Shown here in pieces: positions 37,369 through 48,524 of a stretch of 64,000 nt of DNA. How positions within the stretch are numbered: position 1 is the first letter of the stretch; the number at the start of each line of letters is the position of its first letter. The notes under the pieces were generated by a model. That model was given only the letters and a program-made list of their open reading frames with translations. It was not told where the DNA came from and made no database searches. The stretch comes from Corylus avellana (taxonomy: Eukaryota > Streptophyta > Magnoliopsida > Fagales > Betulaceae): positions 32,944,771 through 33,008,770 of the forward strand of contig NC_081543.1 of NCBI RefSeq assembly GCF_901000735.1. Direction: 5' to 3'. Position numbers and translations under genes: made by a program.

Positions 37369-37839
37369 TTAATCAAGTAAAGCCAATTCAGCCATTACAA
37401 TATCCCTAATGCAAGGGGGAGTCGTTGTTAGCCAAAGCTGACTTACATTAAGAGAGACGGCCATTTTTGCTACCCTATGTGCCGCTTCATTAGCAGTTCG
37501 CCAAACATGGTGAATCTCCCACGAATGACACCCATGGAACAACTCCTTGGTTTCTTCCAAAATAAGCCCATACCTAGTCCAACGACTTCTCTCCTCTCTC
37601 CTTATTGCTTGCACTTCCTCAAGAGAGTCTCCCTCAAGGATAGAATCTGTGAATCCCAGTTGTCCCATCAAATCTGTTGCTGTCCACACCGCCATTGCTT
37701 CCGCTACCACTGGGTCACAAATGTAAGATCTCGTCCTGCATTGTGTAGCTACCACTCCACCTGTATAATCCCGAACCACAACTCCAGCCCCCATCATCTT
37801 CTTTTGTTTGTCAATAGCCGCGTCCCAGTTGAGTTTCAT
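37369..37839 (-). pseudogene. LINE RNase H domain (RVT_3 type), 156 codons open
   Basis: Starts MKLNWDAAIDKQKKMMGAGV with the first RNase H aspartate (NWDAA), then AVAEAMAVW-like VVAEAMAVWTA (Glu), ILEGDSLEEVQ (second Asp), and VWRTANEAAHRVAKMA (conserved Asn and His). It ends ELALLD and a stop. Catalytic-type residues look intact although upstream parts are truncated, so the insertion may be fairly young. Confidence 0.85.
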
Positions 37840-38120
37840 AATCCCCCTAGGTGATGGTTTCCACTTTTCTACAACTTGCTAACTGCTCGTAGAAGGAATT
37901 TCAATTGATCACTAGCTATTTGAAAGACATACTTCGAATGGGTAAACTCTCCCTCAAACACCATTTTGTTGCATCTTAACCATATTTGCCGGGCTTTACA
38001 AGCTACCATATCAAAATCTGTCACCTCCAGCCTATCAAACAACTTCAGCAAAATATTGCTAAAGCCGTCCTTTTCACTACAGCTTTTCTGAATACTTGCA
38101 TTACACTCAAACCAAACATC

Positions 38121-38492
38121 TCATCCTGCAGGGCAACTCCACAGTGCATGACCCACCGTCACCACATCCAATCGGCACACCAAGCACAGCGAGTCACTTA
38201 TTATTTTCCTTTTGAAAATATTCTCCTTTGTGGAAAGAATATTATTACATGCTTGCCACAAAAACAGTTTAACCACCCTCGGCCCTTGAATCCGCCATAT
38301 TTGCTTCCAAAGAGGTGTCAAGCAGTCAACCATAGAGCAGCCGCGTGCATCTCTAGCTCTTAACTCCTTAGCCAAGTGATATGCACTATGCACCGAGAAA
38401 ATAATGTTCTTATTTCCCACCCACACTGCTCGGTCTTGTTGCGTACGTGGACAAATAGCCATGCTACATATCTTTTCAACCTCCTCTTCCAT
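38121..38492 (-). pseudogene. LINE RT zinc-binding domain (zf-RVT) segment
   Basis: Contains FSVHSAYHLAKELRARDARG, LWKQIWRIQGPRVVKLFLWQ and CLVCRLDVVTVGHALWSC, the C-x2-C...H...C pattern of the zinc-binding region following plant LINE reverse transcriptases. It is linked to the RNase H segment by a region with several stops and frame breaks (about 37840-38120). Confidence 0.85.
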
Positions 38493-39159
38493 AAATATCT
38501 CCCGAATGAGAGGGATATTTCACCATTGCGTATCTTGATCAATTAAATCACAAACTTTAGCTTCAGAGTCCAACATATGAACTGGAGTTTGGATAGCATA
38601 TGTAGTCCGAGATGGCAACCATTTATCGTCACAAATTTTTATATTCCTCACGTTCCCCACCCTCCACACCATCCCTTCGTTGAGCAAAAATTTTTATATT
38701 TCTCCCAGAGTTTTAATTTAGGGTTAAATACATTTCCAGTATTTGTGTTTTGAGCCAAAATCAAATAGCCATCTTGGTTTTCAAAAATATTACAAATGGT
38801 GCTTATGGTTAGCAAATAAACCCACTTGGTACTTCCGTCATGATTCCGATAGTTTTTTTAACGGAGTTCCACGTCACCCGTACACGTGGACTGGTACCTG
38901 TGGTTTTGGGTGCCATGTCACGTCAGATTAAGTAATATTAAAATATTATGTTAAAAAAATGAAAATTAAAAAATCCTGCATACTCCCTAAAGAAAAAAAA
39001 AAAAAAACAAAACAAAAGAAAATCCATCATGTTCTCTCCATTCTCCTCTCCCCCAACCCCCTAGGTTTTTGTAGACCCAAATACCATCTTCGCCATCCCT
39101 CCCTCAACGCCGTCGCCGTCCCTCTCAACGCCGTTGCTGTCCACTCCTCACCACGCCGT

Positions 39160-39705
39160 CGACATAAAGGAGATGGATATGAAAATTGCTTTTCCTTTGA
39201 CCATCCCTTTCATCAACAGCTCTGCAACTACATCAAGCTGCAAGCCTTGATGCGTGAACCTGTTGAACCCATAAAACAGGGTTCTTTTCATGTGGATGTG
39301 CTTGAGCCTGCTGCCAAAGGAACGGAAATCGCTAAAACTCTAGAATCCAAGTTTCACAAGTTTGGGAATGGGAATGGTGTTAAAATAATGATTAAGTGAT
39401 TAAATTTACCTCTTCTTATCAGTTTAAGCTTTTAGGATAACTGGTAATTTAACATGGTATCAAAGCCAAAGGTCCTGAGATCGAACCTTGACTTCATCAA
39501 TTCATCCCCCATTTAATTAAATATTTCACGTGTTAGACTTTACCTATTAAAAGGGAGTTTGAGCCCACATGTGAGGGGGGGTGTTAAAATAATGATTAAG
39601 TGATTAAATTTACCTCTTCTTATCAACTTAAGCTTTTAGGATAATTGGTAATTTAACAAATAGGATGTCTGACTTGCTACATAGGCTAAGGATTGATGAT
39701 AAATG
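39160..39705 (+). pseudogene. Coding-like fragment inside the MULE, split by a TRIM
   Basis: Just inside the left TIR a frame reads FSFDHPFHQQLCNYIKLQAL, MREPVEPIKQGSFHVDVLEP, AAKGTEIAKTLESKFHKFGN. The TRIM interrupts it at 39378. If reading resumes after the TRIM it continues RMSDLLHRLRIDDK and stops. Composition differs from the A+T-rich surroundings and looks like exon sequence captured from a host gene. I do not recognise the parent. Confidence 0.5.
39378..39658 (+). mobile_element. TRIM retrotransposon, 281 bp with 77-bp LTRs
   Basis: LTRs 39378-39454 and 39582-39658 start TGTTAAAATAATG and end GGTAATTTAACA (TG...CA). The primer-binding site TGGTATCAAAGCC follows directly at 39455. A polypurine tract GTGAGGGGGGG precedes the 3' LTR. 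Flanks AATGG (39373-39377) and AATAG (39659-39663) are a 5-bp TSD with one change. Internal region 127 bp, non-coding. Same family as 54612-54892. Confidence 0.9.
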
Positions 39706-40800
39706 AAATTATGTAGCTCAAAATCCTTACTGATTTGCAGTGATATGAAAATCACTTGATGCCCGTTCGTTTTGTTGGAGTTGCCAGAGAAGGAATGTTG
39801 TCTTTCTTTTTGTTCCTACCGTTCAGAGGGACGGCGACGGCATGTTGAGGAATGGACAACGACGGCAGCGGCGTTGAGGGGGTTGGGGGAGAGGATGGTA
39901 TTTGGGTCTGCAAAAACTTAGGGGGTTGGGGGAGAGCGGATTGGAGAGAACACGATGGTTTTTCTTTTGTTTTTTTCTTTATGGAGTATGCAGATTTTTT
40001 TAATTTTCGTTTTTTCTTTTTCTTTTTTTTTTTTGTTACATAATATTTTAATATTATTTAATCTGACGTGGCACCCAAAACCACATGTACCAATCCACGT
40101 GTACGAGTGACACGGAACTTCGTTAAAAAAACTAACGGAAGTATTAAGTGGGTTTATTTGCTAACCATAGGTACCATTTGTGATATTTTTGAAAACTAAG
40201 GTGGCTATTTGATTTTGGCTCAAAGCACAGGTACTGAAAAAGTATTTAACCCTTTAATTTATTTTAATATTTTTCAGGTTTCTTAATCTCTTAATCTTTC
40301 CGTTTATACATCTTACCGGAGATGGAGAGGAAAATAACATGCACTAATTTTACAAAACACAGGAAACATCTCAATAAGTAATGTGGATTCACAGGTAGGA
40401 GTGGCGATTCGAGTTCGGGTATCGGAATTAGGTTGTGTCGATGCATAGATATAAAACTATGTAAATTAACTTTAACTCATTCGAACTATTTAATTAAACG
40501 GGTCAAAACACTTGACTCTAACCTGAAGCTTTTTTTTTTCTAAAAATTTCTTTTTAATTTTAGAAACAACATTTTTCAATGTAATTCCAAACATGCTCTA
40601 ATATTGATGTACTTCGGAGTGCTTGGGAATTCATGAGGAAGACTCCTACAGGTGGAAGTGTGAAGGGACCTAAGGGAGTCATGAAAAGAGCACAGAGGCG
40701 TGTAGAAGAGCTATCAAAACAGTCGCACTGGTCTAGTCACTTATATTTGCATATCCGCGACATTATCTGCATAGAGCCTACAATGGTTTGTTTGTGTTGC

Positions 40801-40805
<5 letters not shown>

Positions 40806-40835
<30 letters not shown>
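40806..40835. repeat. (AT)n microsatellite
   Basis: Pure AT alternation of about 30 bases, between the MULE and the tandem-repeat block. Confidence 0.9.
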
Positions 40836-40838
<3 letters not shown>

Positions 40839-41201
40839 GAACATATGGGAAAAATATAAAATCAGTCTAAATGGTTTATCTATTTTGCAGTTAGCTCATT
40901 TTAAATCAAAATAAATTCAGAGATCCCTAAGGAATATTGTCAAAAAAAATAATTAGTTCCTAAAGTCAAATTTCATACATTGACTTAACAAATTCTGATA
41001 ACACAAAACGTCAGAGCCAATAAAAGTGTGATACATGTCCTATTTAAGTAAGGGCCCGTTTGGGAGTGCGATTTCAATAAGTGTGATTTTAAAAATTGTA
41101 TTTTTAAAATCGCACTTGCGTTTGGTAAAACATGCTAAAAAATACATTTTTTATCAATTGAGTGTTTGAATAACATTAGCATATAACTGCAGTTTCATGA
41201 A

Positions 41202-42895
41202 CAAATTACCAATAAAAACATTTCTTTATAACAATAAAATAACTAACATTGTCTATAAGCCTCCATTTTTAACACCTATGCAAACAAAAGTATGTCTTAT
41301 AATTTGACATTAACTTTGAGTTTTCTACTTATGCAATTATATATTGTTATATTACTTGTTTCTATATACTTTTTTGTTTTTGTATTTCTTTTTTCTTGAA
41401 ACATATTCCAAACAGACATATAATAAAAAATAAAAGAACAATCCATCAAATTAAACTAATAATGGGAAAAAAAATTAAAAAAACAAATCACAAATTATCA
41501 CTGTTTATTACCCATATGTATATATATCACAAACTATTAGAGTGCAATACCCATTAAAAAATAAAAATAAAAATCCATCACAAATTGTTCCTGTACAGTA
41601 CCTTTTAAAAAAAAAAAAAAAAGCCATAAAAAATCATCACTGTGCATATCACTATGCAGTGCACAGTGACCTGAGAAAAATCATCATCTTGGTCACTGCA
41701 TGTACAGTTTTTTTTTTTTAAGAAAAAGCCTCACACGGTTACTGTACACGCACTATCACATTACTGTGGGTGTACAGTGATCTATCACTGCATACTATGA
41801 TGGATTGCAGATCACTATGTATGTACGGTAATCTAAATAAAATTTTGAAAAAAAAAAAAAATTACCTGCACTACCAATAAGGACATTTCTTTATAACAGT
41901 AAAATAACTAACATTGTCTATAAGCCTCCATTTTTAACACCTCTGCAAACAAAAGTATGACTTATAATTTGACATTAATTAACTTTGAGTTTTCTACTTA
42001 GGCAATTATATATTGCTATATTACTTGTTTCTGTATGCTTTTTTGTTTTTGTATTTTTTTTTTCTTGAAACATATTCCAAACAGACATATAATAAAAAAT
42101 AAAAGAACAATCCATCAAATTAAACTAATAATGAGAAAAAAAAATTAAAAAAAATCACAAATTATCACNNNNNNNNNNNNNNNNNNNNNNNNNNNNNNNN
42201 NNNNNNNNNNNNNNNNNNNNNNNNNNNNNCAAATTACCAATAAGGACATTTCTTTATAACAATAAAATAACTAACATTGTCTATAAGCCTCCATTTTTAA
42301 CACCTATGCAAACAAAAGTATGACTTATAATTTGACATTAACTTTGAGTTTTCTACTTAAGCAATTATATATTGCTATATTACTTGTTTCTATATGCTTT
42401 TTTGTTTTTGTATTTTTTTTTTCTTGAAACATATTCCAAACAGACATATAATAAAAAATAAAAGAACAATCCATCAAATTAAACTAATAATGAGAAAAAA
42501 TTAAAAAAAAAATCACAAATTATCACTGTTTATTACCCATTAACAAAAATATAAAAAAAAAATCACAAACGGTTAGAGTGCAATACCCATTAAAAAATAA
42601 AAATAAAAATCTATCACAAATTGTTACTGTACAGTACCTTTAAAAAAAAAAAAAAAAAAAAAGCCATAAAAAATCGTCATTGTGCACATCACTATGCAGT
42701 GCGCTATGACCTGAGAAAAATCATCATCTTGGTCACTGTACAGTATTTTTTTTAAAAAAATAAAAAACCTCATATGGTTACTGTACACGCACTATCACAT
42801 TACTGTGCGTGTACAGTGATTTATCACTGCATACTATGATGGATTGCAGATCACTATGTATGCACGGTAATCTAAATAAAATTTTGAAAAAAAAA
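41202..42895. repeat. Tandem repeat, unit about 660 bp, three copies around a gap
   Basis: Copies start at 41202, about 41870 and 42230, each with CAAATTACCAATAAxxACATTTC (or close) and the same 600-base body. Copy 2 is cut by the N run at 42169. Each full unit has a segment dense in short palindromic ACTGTACAGT/CACTGTGCAGTG/ATCACTG motifs (41640-41835 and 42670-42870). Confidence 0.85.
42169..42229. other. Assembly gap (61 N)
   Basis: A run of 61 undetermined bases inside a tandem repeat; true length and copy number are unknown. Confidence 0.99.
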
Positions 42896-43436
42896 AATCA
42901 CAACTTTACTCTGTAGAAATGGTCGAAGAACAAAAACGCATATATAAAAAGGCACAGTTATCATACAAACCACATAAAATAACACCGAACACCAAACAAT
43001 GAAAAGTTTTACAAAAGCAAAGGAGTTATATGGAGAGAAATAAAATATTAAGGTGAGATTATTACCTGGTAGAGGGGCGGAGAGATGGACAACAACGACA
43101 CACACTGCTATAGGGCAGAGAAAGGATGAACGAGACAGAGAGGATAAAGAAAAAAAAAAAAAAAAAGAGAAAATAAGGGTTTTAATATATTTTAGGTGTG
43201 TATTCTTGGTATTTTATAAATTCTCGCTCAAAAAAATGTAACTATTGCACCAAATATTTTTTTAATAGAAATCGTAATTTTGTTTTAAATTTGCACATTT
43301 TCAAATAAGCACTCTCTAATTAGCTTATGGAAGTCGCAATTTTTTTTGCGTTTTTAAAATCGCAATCCCAAACACCATAAAATTGCGATTTGGTTTAAAA
43401 TCTCAGATTATTTTTAAAAAAACGCACCCTAAATGT

Positions 43437-45964
43437 CACACTAACCGAATTTAACTATATGAACTAAATTGTGTTTTTGGCATACTTCAGAGACTTTTGA
43501 ATTCATTTTAATACTGAAGAAAATTAATTGTAAATCAGATAAATCACATTGACTAATTTGGCATTTTTTTTCCTTATTGTATTCTTTAATCTTTCGTTTT
43601 GAGTCAGCATGATGATCTAATAGAAAAAAAGTGTTGATTTTGGGGCACTAAGCACCGAGTAATCCTCAATTGGTTAATTGAAAGCATATTTGTAATCCAC
43701 AAACGCGGTAGATATTATTCTAATCTCATATCATTATTATTATCATATGATTTGAAATTGCATTTTTTTTTTTTCTCTTCATAAATAGTAGTCTAAAGAT
43801 TTGATATTGCATTTTGCGAGTTGGGTGTCGCCTTTCGGTACGCCGAAGGATTTTGAGAGTAATAGAAGAACATAAAATATCAATGTTTTTAAAACTATTA
43901 TGAAGTGAGTTATATAGTGTCAATTTAGCAATTTTAATATATGTTTATTATCAGAACATATAATATCAAAAATAACTATTCAACCGTCATTAAAATCTGA
44001 CCATTCAATATTAATATACACTTAAATTTGACATTTAGATTAAATTTATAATTAACTGTTTATTTAATTATAACCGTTGAATCATAATTATTACTAACGA
44101 TTACTTAATTTAAGAGCTAGATCAAACGTAATTTAATCTTACGCTTAACTTTACTAACGGTTTACGGTCAAGTAAATCGAACTATTGAATTTACCTTATA
44201 AGTATCCTATAATCCAAACCAAATCATCGAATCTTATGATTATAGCCATCCAAAAATTAACGTTCATGATCTAATCGCTTTGAGCTCCGATGTTGATTGC
44301 ACCACTAGCATCCTATAACCCACTGCCATACACTAAATTTGAGTTGTACATTATAAATTCCTCTATTATTTTTTCTCTTTTCCATTTTGTTCTCTCCTCT
44401 TCCGATCCAAGACTCTTTAAATACATTTTATTTTAAAATAATTCCAAATCATAATGATTTTAAAAACTTTTGAACGTCTATGAGATGGGATTGAAACAAG
44501 TCCAAGTCTGTGAACATAGTGGACTAAGTGGAGCCCAATGCAATCCTTATTCAAGTAGTGCTATACAACACACCGGCATAAGTGAACAGTACTCACGCGT
44601 GTGAACAGTGCACACTGTTTTAAAAGAAAATTTTCAATTTTCAATTTTTTTTTATCTTTCTTTTTAAGCGAATCCTCTCTATTTCTTTTTTAGGCAAAAA
44701 GATGGAATAAAATTGTCCCAATTTATAAAGTTAAAGATAATTTTATCTCAATTTGTATAACTTTTTGCCTAAATAGCCTCTCCAGGATCCATTTCCCAGA
44801 ATCCGAAGCTTAATTTAGGGACACAAGATGAAAGAACCAGCGTTTAACTGTTTAAGTGGGTGGATTGTGTGCTTTTCAGTTGGTTTAATTGGGTGAAACA
44901 AAAGCAAGAAAACAAGAAAAGTGAATCGAATGTGTTGAGACTGTAATTGCACCTTCTACTTTGAAAAAATAATCATGCCTTACTTTTCCAACATCTTTTA
45001 AATCAGGTTGGAAGCTTTGGCTATGTTTGTCAAAGAACTGGCCGGACCGTACCAGAAAGAGTACCCAAAGACTCAAAATTCCAAAACATTTATCTCAAAA
45101 TCAACCCTAACATTCTTATTTTTTACATCATATTAATCAATTTTTATTACTATTCAAATAAAAAAAAATCACCATAAAACAATTTTTTTTTTTTTTCACT
45201 TTTTCATACAAAATATTCTTACTTTTTTCTCACATAAATCAAATCTGCTGCAGTTCCGCTCATTTTTTTTCATTAACCTAAAAAGAAAAGAAAAAAGAAA
45301 AAGAGCAACCCCATTGGAGGTTTCTTCAAAGCTTTTGGTAAGGTCTTTGTCTCTCACACACATACCCAGACATACAGAAAGACAGAAAAATAGAAAAAGT
45401 GGGAAACCTCATCGGATAAAGCGTTTGACGTGAGACAAGGGGAGTAGGTAAAAATTGCTCAATGAAGAAGCCATCGATGTTGCTGGAATCTTTGTTTGTC
45501 TTGGAAGGGAGAACCTTAATTTCTACAAAATAAAAATGTTTGTTTAGGTCTGTAATTTTAATGTAGGTGTCATTTTCAATTTATGGCACTCTATTTAAAG
45601 GTTATCTTGTTAATAAAATAACCAGAGAAAATATATTAGTGAAATTGTGGTATTCTCCAGCTTTGTGTGAAATTTGCTGGTCTCACTTATTTGAAATGAG
45701 CTATTATGGTCTCTCATACCCGGAAGAAGCTATACTTATCTCACGTGAATAACTCCTCAACCGTATCTATCAGCAGGTAAAATTGCAGTATTGCCTTAAA
45801 AATTTTGTATTTTTTAAAAACGCATTCATCTGCCCTTGACTTGAAAACATCGAATTTTTTCACGTTTTCAAATCGTATTTTAAAAAAATAATAATAATAA
45901 ATAAATAAATAATAAAGGCATCACCAGAAATAGCTTTCCTTTACTACCACTAAGTGATGCTAAA
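43437..45964. other. Intergenic, no gene recognised
   Basis: A+T-rich sequence with only short frames. It includes a GGATCCTCTC-type MITE at 44669-44790 (AATCCTCTCTATTT...AGGCAAAAAGATGGAAT with its inverse ending CTCTCCAGGATCC). Confidence 0.45.
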
Positions 45965-45980
45965 ACTATAGCGATCTATT

Positions 45981-46082
45981 CCTCAAAAGGTAAATCAATC
46001 GGCTGAGATCACGCCTAATGAAGCGAATGTCACTGGTTCGAATCTCCCTCCCCTTCTTGTGCCAAAAAAAAAAAAAAAAAAA
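45981..46082 (+). mobile_element. tRNA-derived SINE
   Basis: A box A-like segment (CAATCGGCTGAGATCACG, about 45996-46013) and a perfect box B (GGTTCGAATCT, 46035-46045) lie tRNA-like distance apart, then CTTGTGCC and a poly(A) tail. TSDs ACTATAGCGATCTATT (45965-45980) and ACTATAGCATCTATT (46083-46097) differ by one base. It is not a functional tRNA, since no acceptor stem closes. Confidence 0.85.
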
Positions 46083-46539
46083 ACTATAGCATCTATTAAT
46101 GCGGGCAATAAATGTGAGAGAATCTTTATGGTACGAATAGATCTCAAATAGTCTATCTCATGCTCAGACAGATAGCTTCATATCAACTCTTTCACATTTG
46201 CTTTTCAAAAACTTCGAGATTTTATAGTGAATGTGCCTAAATGGGCCGATGGATTTTGTATGGGACCCTCCAATTAGGTTAAAGGTTCGACAATGTGGGG
46301 TTTTGGGGGTTAGGATTTTAGGTTGGGCTGAGAGTGGCAAGTGTTAGGGCATGTACTATTGGGGACTGGGCTAGATTACATACATACATTTGAGCCATGA
46401 TTTTGAGTATGTTGGACTGTTTGTCATAGTGTACACCTGAAATGGGCTGGGCTTAGTCATTTAGCTCTACGAGAATGTTCTGTTTCTTTACCTAGTGTTT
46501 TTGAATTTTTATGAGTTTTTTATTTTTATTTTTTTTTTT

Positions 46540-46899
46540 AATAAAGATCACGTACTTGCTCAAATTACTATCAAATTGACAATAATGTGACAATGTCCCC
46601 CTTAATGACAAAAATACCTTTAAAATAAAAATAAAAAACCAAGATATGGAATTTAAAATTTTTCATTTTTTTTCTTTAATAAAAAAATTAATTTTTCCTT
46701 TTGTTTTTGTTTTTTCAAATTTATTGGAGTATTTTTTATCTTATCAGAAAAAAAAAAAAAAAAAATTTGAGGTATTTTTGTCTTTTTCTGGCCTTGGGAC
46801 ATTGTCAAATTTTTTTTGTAGTTTAAAAAAAACATTATCCCAATTAAAAGTTAGAAAGGACATTACTAATTAAGTAGTAGTTTGAGGGAATATCTGTAT
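46540..46899. mobile_element. Degenerate MULE, relative of the 9963 element
   Basis: Arms ATCACGTACTTGCTCAAATT and the complement of AGTAGTAGTTTGAGGGAATA are inverted, with GACAATGTCCCCCTTAA and GGACATTGTCAAAT nearer the centre. Flanks are low-complexity, so the TSD cannot be judged. Confidence 0.55.
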
Positions 46900-46921
46900 T
46901 TTTTATTTTTTTTTGGAAAAT

Positions 46922-47302
46922 GAGTCTCAACACTTGTCACCAATTAAGTCCAACTTTGGCCTTATTTTTTTATTAAAAAATAAATAAATAGCAAATAAAA
47001 AAAAATGTGTGAAGGAATAATTCTATTTTGTTGTCATTCTTTTTTTTGGTAAATGATATTTTTCTTCATAATAATGCAATTTAAAAAAAAAAAAAAAAAA
47101 AACTGACATTATTATGAAGAAAAATATCATTTTTTTAATTTTTTTAAAAATATCAAATAAAAGAAGGACCAAAAATAGATATTATCCCTTCACACATTTT
47201 TTTTCATTTCCTATTTAGTTTTTTTTAAAAAAAATTAAAAAAAAAAAAAAAAAAAAAAAGGCCAAAGTTAGACTTAAGTTGGTGAAAAGAGTTGGGTAGC
47301 TA
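46922..47302. repeat. Large foldback element (about 380 bp hairpin)
   Basis: The arms CACCAATTAAGTCCAACTTT and AAAGTTAGACTTAAGTTGGTG are inverted, as are GATATTTTTCTTCATAATAATG and its near-perfect partner around a poly-A centre (47020-47150). The right arm is seen again after the N gap at 47925-47970. Confidence 0.6.
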
Positions 47303-48445
47303 TCAATTTTTTTTTTAAAAAAAAATTATTTTATTATTATTGGTTCCTGCGCTGCTGAGAAGAAAAGAGACGGTGTGGATTGTTCAACGTTTTCTTACCT
47401 TCTACACGATGTCGTTTTGATTATAAATTCTAGAATTTAATCTAGACCTATAAACTTTAATATTGTGGCCCCCCTTTTACTTAATTTGGATAAGTTTTTG
47501 GACGCATCTTTCATACGTGTAGGTGTAGCATTTAAGCTGATGAATATTGTGGCCAGAAATCCTTTTTCCTGTCGCATCTCCATTTCTTTCATGTGGAGAG
47601 GAAGCACGTGTTCTTCTAAATTTTTGGCTAGTGGAAAATTTCAATCTAGTACTAATTAGGTTGAATTTCCACTAAACCATTAACCATATATATGGTTTGG
47701 TTGGACACTTGTTATTATCGTCACGCTTAATAATCACTCTGATAATCTCACAATGAGAATTTCAATGCCTTGAGCTTCTCCGTACAATTTTGGTAAATAC
47801 GTNNNNNNNNNNNNNNNNNNNNNNNNNNNNNNNNNNNNNNNNNNNNNNNNNNNNNNNNNNNNNNNNNNNNNNNNNNNNNNNNNNNNNNNNNNNNNNNNNN
47901 NNAAAAAAAAAAAAAAAAAAAAAAGGCCAAAGTTAGACTTAAGTTGGTGAAAAGAGTTGGGTAGCTATCAATTTTTTTTTTAAAAAAAAATTATTTTATT
48001 ATTATTGGTTCCTGCGCTGCTGAGAAGAAAAGAGACGGTGTGGATTGTTCAACGTTTTCTTACCTTCTACACGATGTCGTTTTGATTATAAATTCTAGAA
48101 TTTAATCTAGACCTATAAACTTTAATATTGTGGCCCCCCTTTTACTTAATTTGGATAAGTTTTTGGACGCATCTTTCATACGTGTAGGTGTAGCATTTAA
48201 GCTGATGAATATTGTGGCCAAAAATCCTTTTTCCTGTCGCATCTCCATTTCTTTCATGTGGAGAGGAAGCACGTGTTCTTCTAAATTTTTGGCTAGTGGA
48301 AAATTGAGTTGACTTTCCACTAATCCATTAACCATATATATGGTTTCAGCTTAATAATCACTATGATAATCTCACAATGAGAATTTCTATGCCTTGAGCT
48401 CCTTCCGTACAATTTTGGTAAATACTTGTTATTATAGTCACGCTT
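47240..48445. repeat. Near-identical block present on both sides of an assembly gap
   Basis: About 47262-47640 and 47925-48303 are almost identical (one clear difference, GGCCAGAAAT against GGCCAAAAAT). Beyond that they differ by small indels before converging again on TTTTGGTAAATAC. Short frames in it (both strands) do not look like genes. Confidence 0.85.
47803..47902. other. Assembly gap (100 N)
   Basis: Exactly 100 N, the usual placeholder for a gap of unknown size. The sequence resumes in a poly-A run. Confidence 0.99.
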
Positions 48446-48524
48446 AATAGCATTTTATTTTAGTTTTTTTTTTAAAAAAAAAAAAAGCAACAAAATACTA
48501 AATACGAAAACATAAGCCCTTCTT

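Larger units (their letters stand above)
37336..38709 (-). mobile_element. 5'-truncated LINE (L1-type non-LTR retrotransposon)
   Basis: A perfect 13-bp TSD GTTTTAATTTAGG is present at 37323-37335 and 38710-38722. The minus-strand 3' end has an 11-base poly(A) (T at 37337-37347). Conceptual frames on the minus strand run from the end of the reverse transcriptase ORF (GMVWRVGN...DDKWLPS), through the RT zinc-binding (zf-RVT) segment at about 38492-38121, to an RNase H domain at 37839-37369. A stop interrupts the frame near 38518. It begins abruptly at 38709, typical of incomplete reverse transcription. Confidence 0.9.
38721..40252. mobile_element. MULE of the GGGTTAAATAC family with long TIRs, carrying an ORF (Pack-MULE candidate)
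   Basis: TIRs of about 400 bases (38721 to about 39150, and about 39840 to 40252) start GGGTTAAATAC and end GTATTTAACCC. The 9-bp TSD TTTAATTTA is at 38712-38720 and 40253-40261. The TIRs carry ACACGTGGA and GTCACGTCAGATTAA blocks. Between them lie an unidentified coding-like stretch (about 39160-39377, resuming at 39659) and an inserted TRIM. No transposase, so non-autonomous. Confidence 0.85.
41051..43436. mobile_element. Putative large hAT-related element enclosing the tandem-repeat block
   Basis: Starts GGGCCCGTTTGGGAGTGCGA, the common start of plant hAT MITEs. The right margin (43330-43436) has inverted GATTTTAAAAACGC/AATCGCAATCCCAAACACC and ends GCACCC. No TSD was confirmed and the arms match only loosely. 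The interior holds repeats and one assembly gap, no transposase. Confidence 0.4.

Noticed and set aside
45996..46050. Functional tRNA gene
   Set aside because: Box A and B are present but no acceptor-stem pairing closes, and a poly(A) tail plus long TSDs show it is a SINE.
47465..48335. Repeated 60-77-codon frames on both strands beside the gap
   Set aside because: They are mirror frames of the duplicated block, lack domains, and the duplication itself is probably an assembly artefact.
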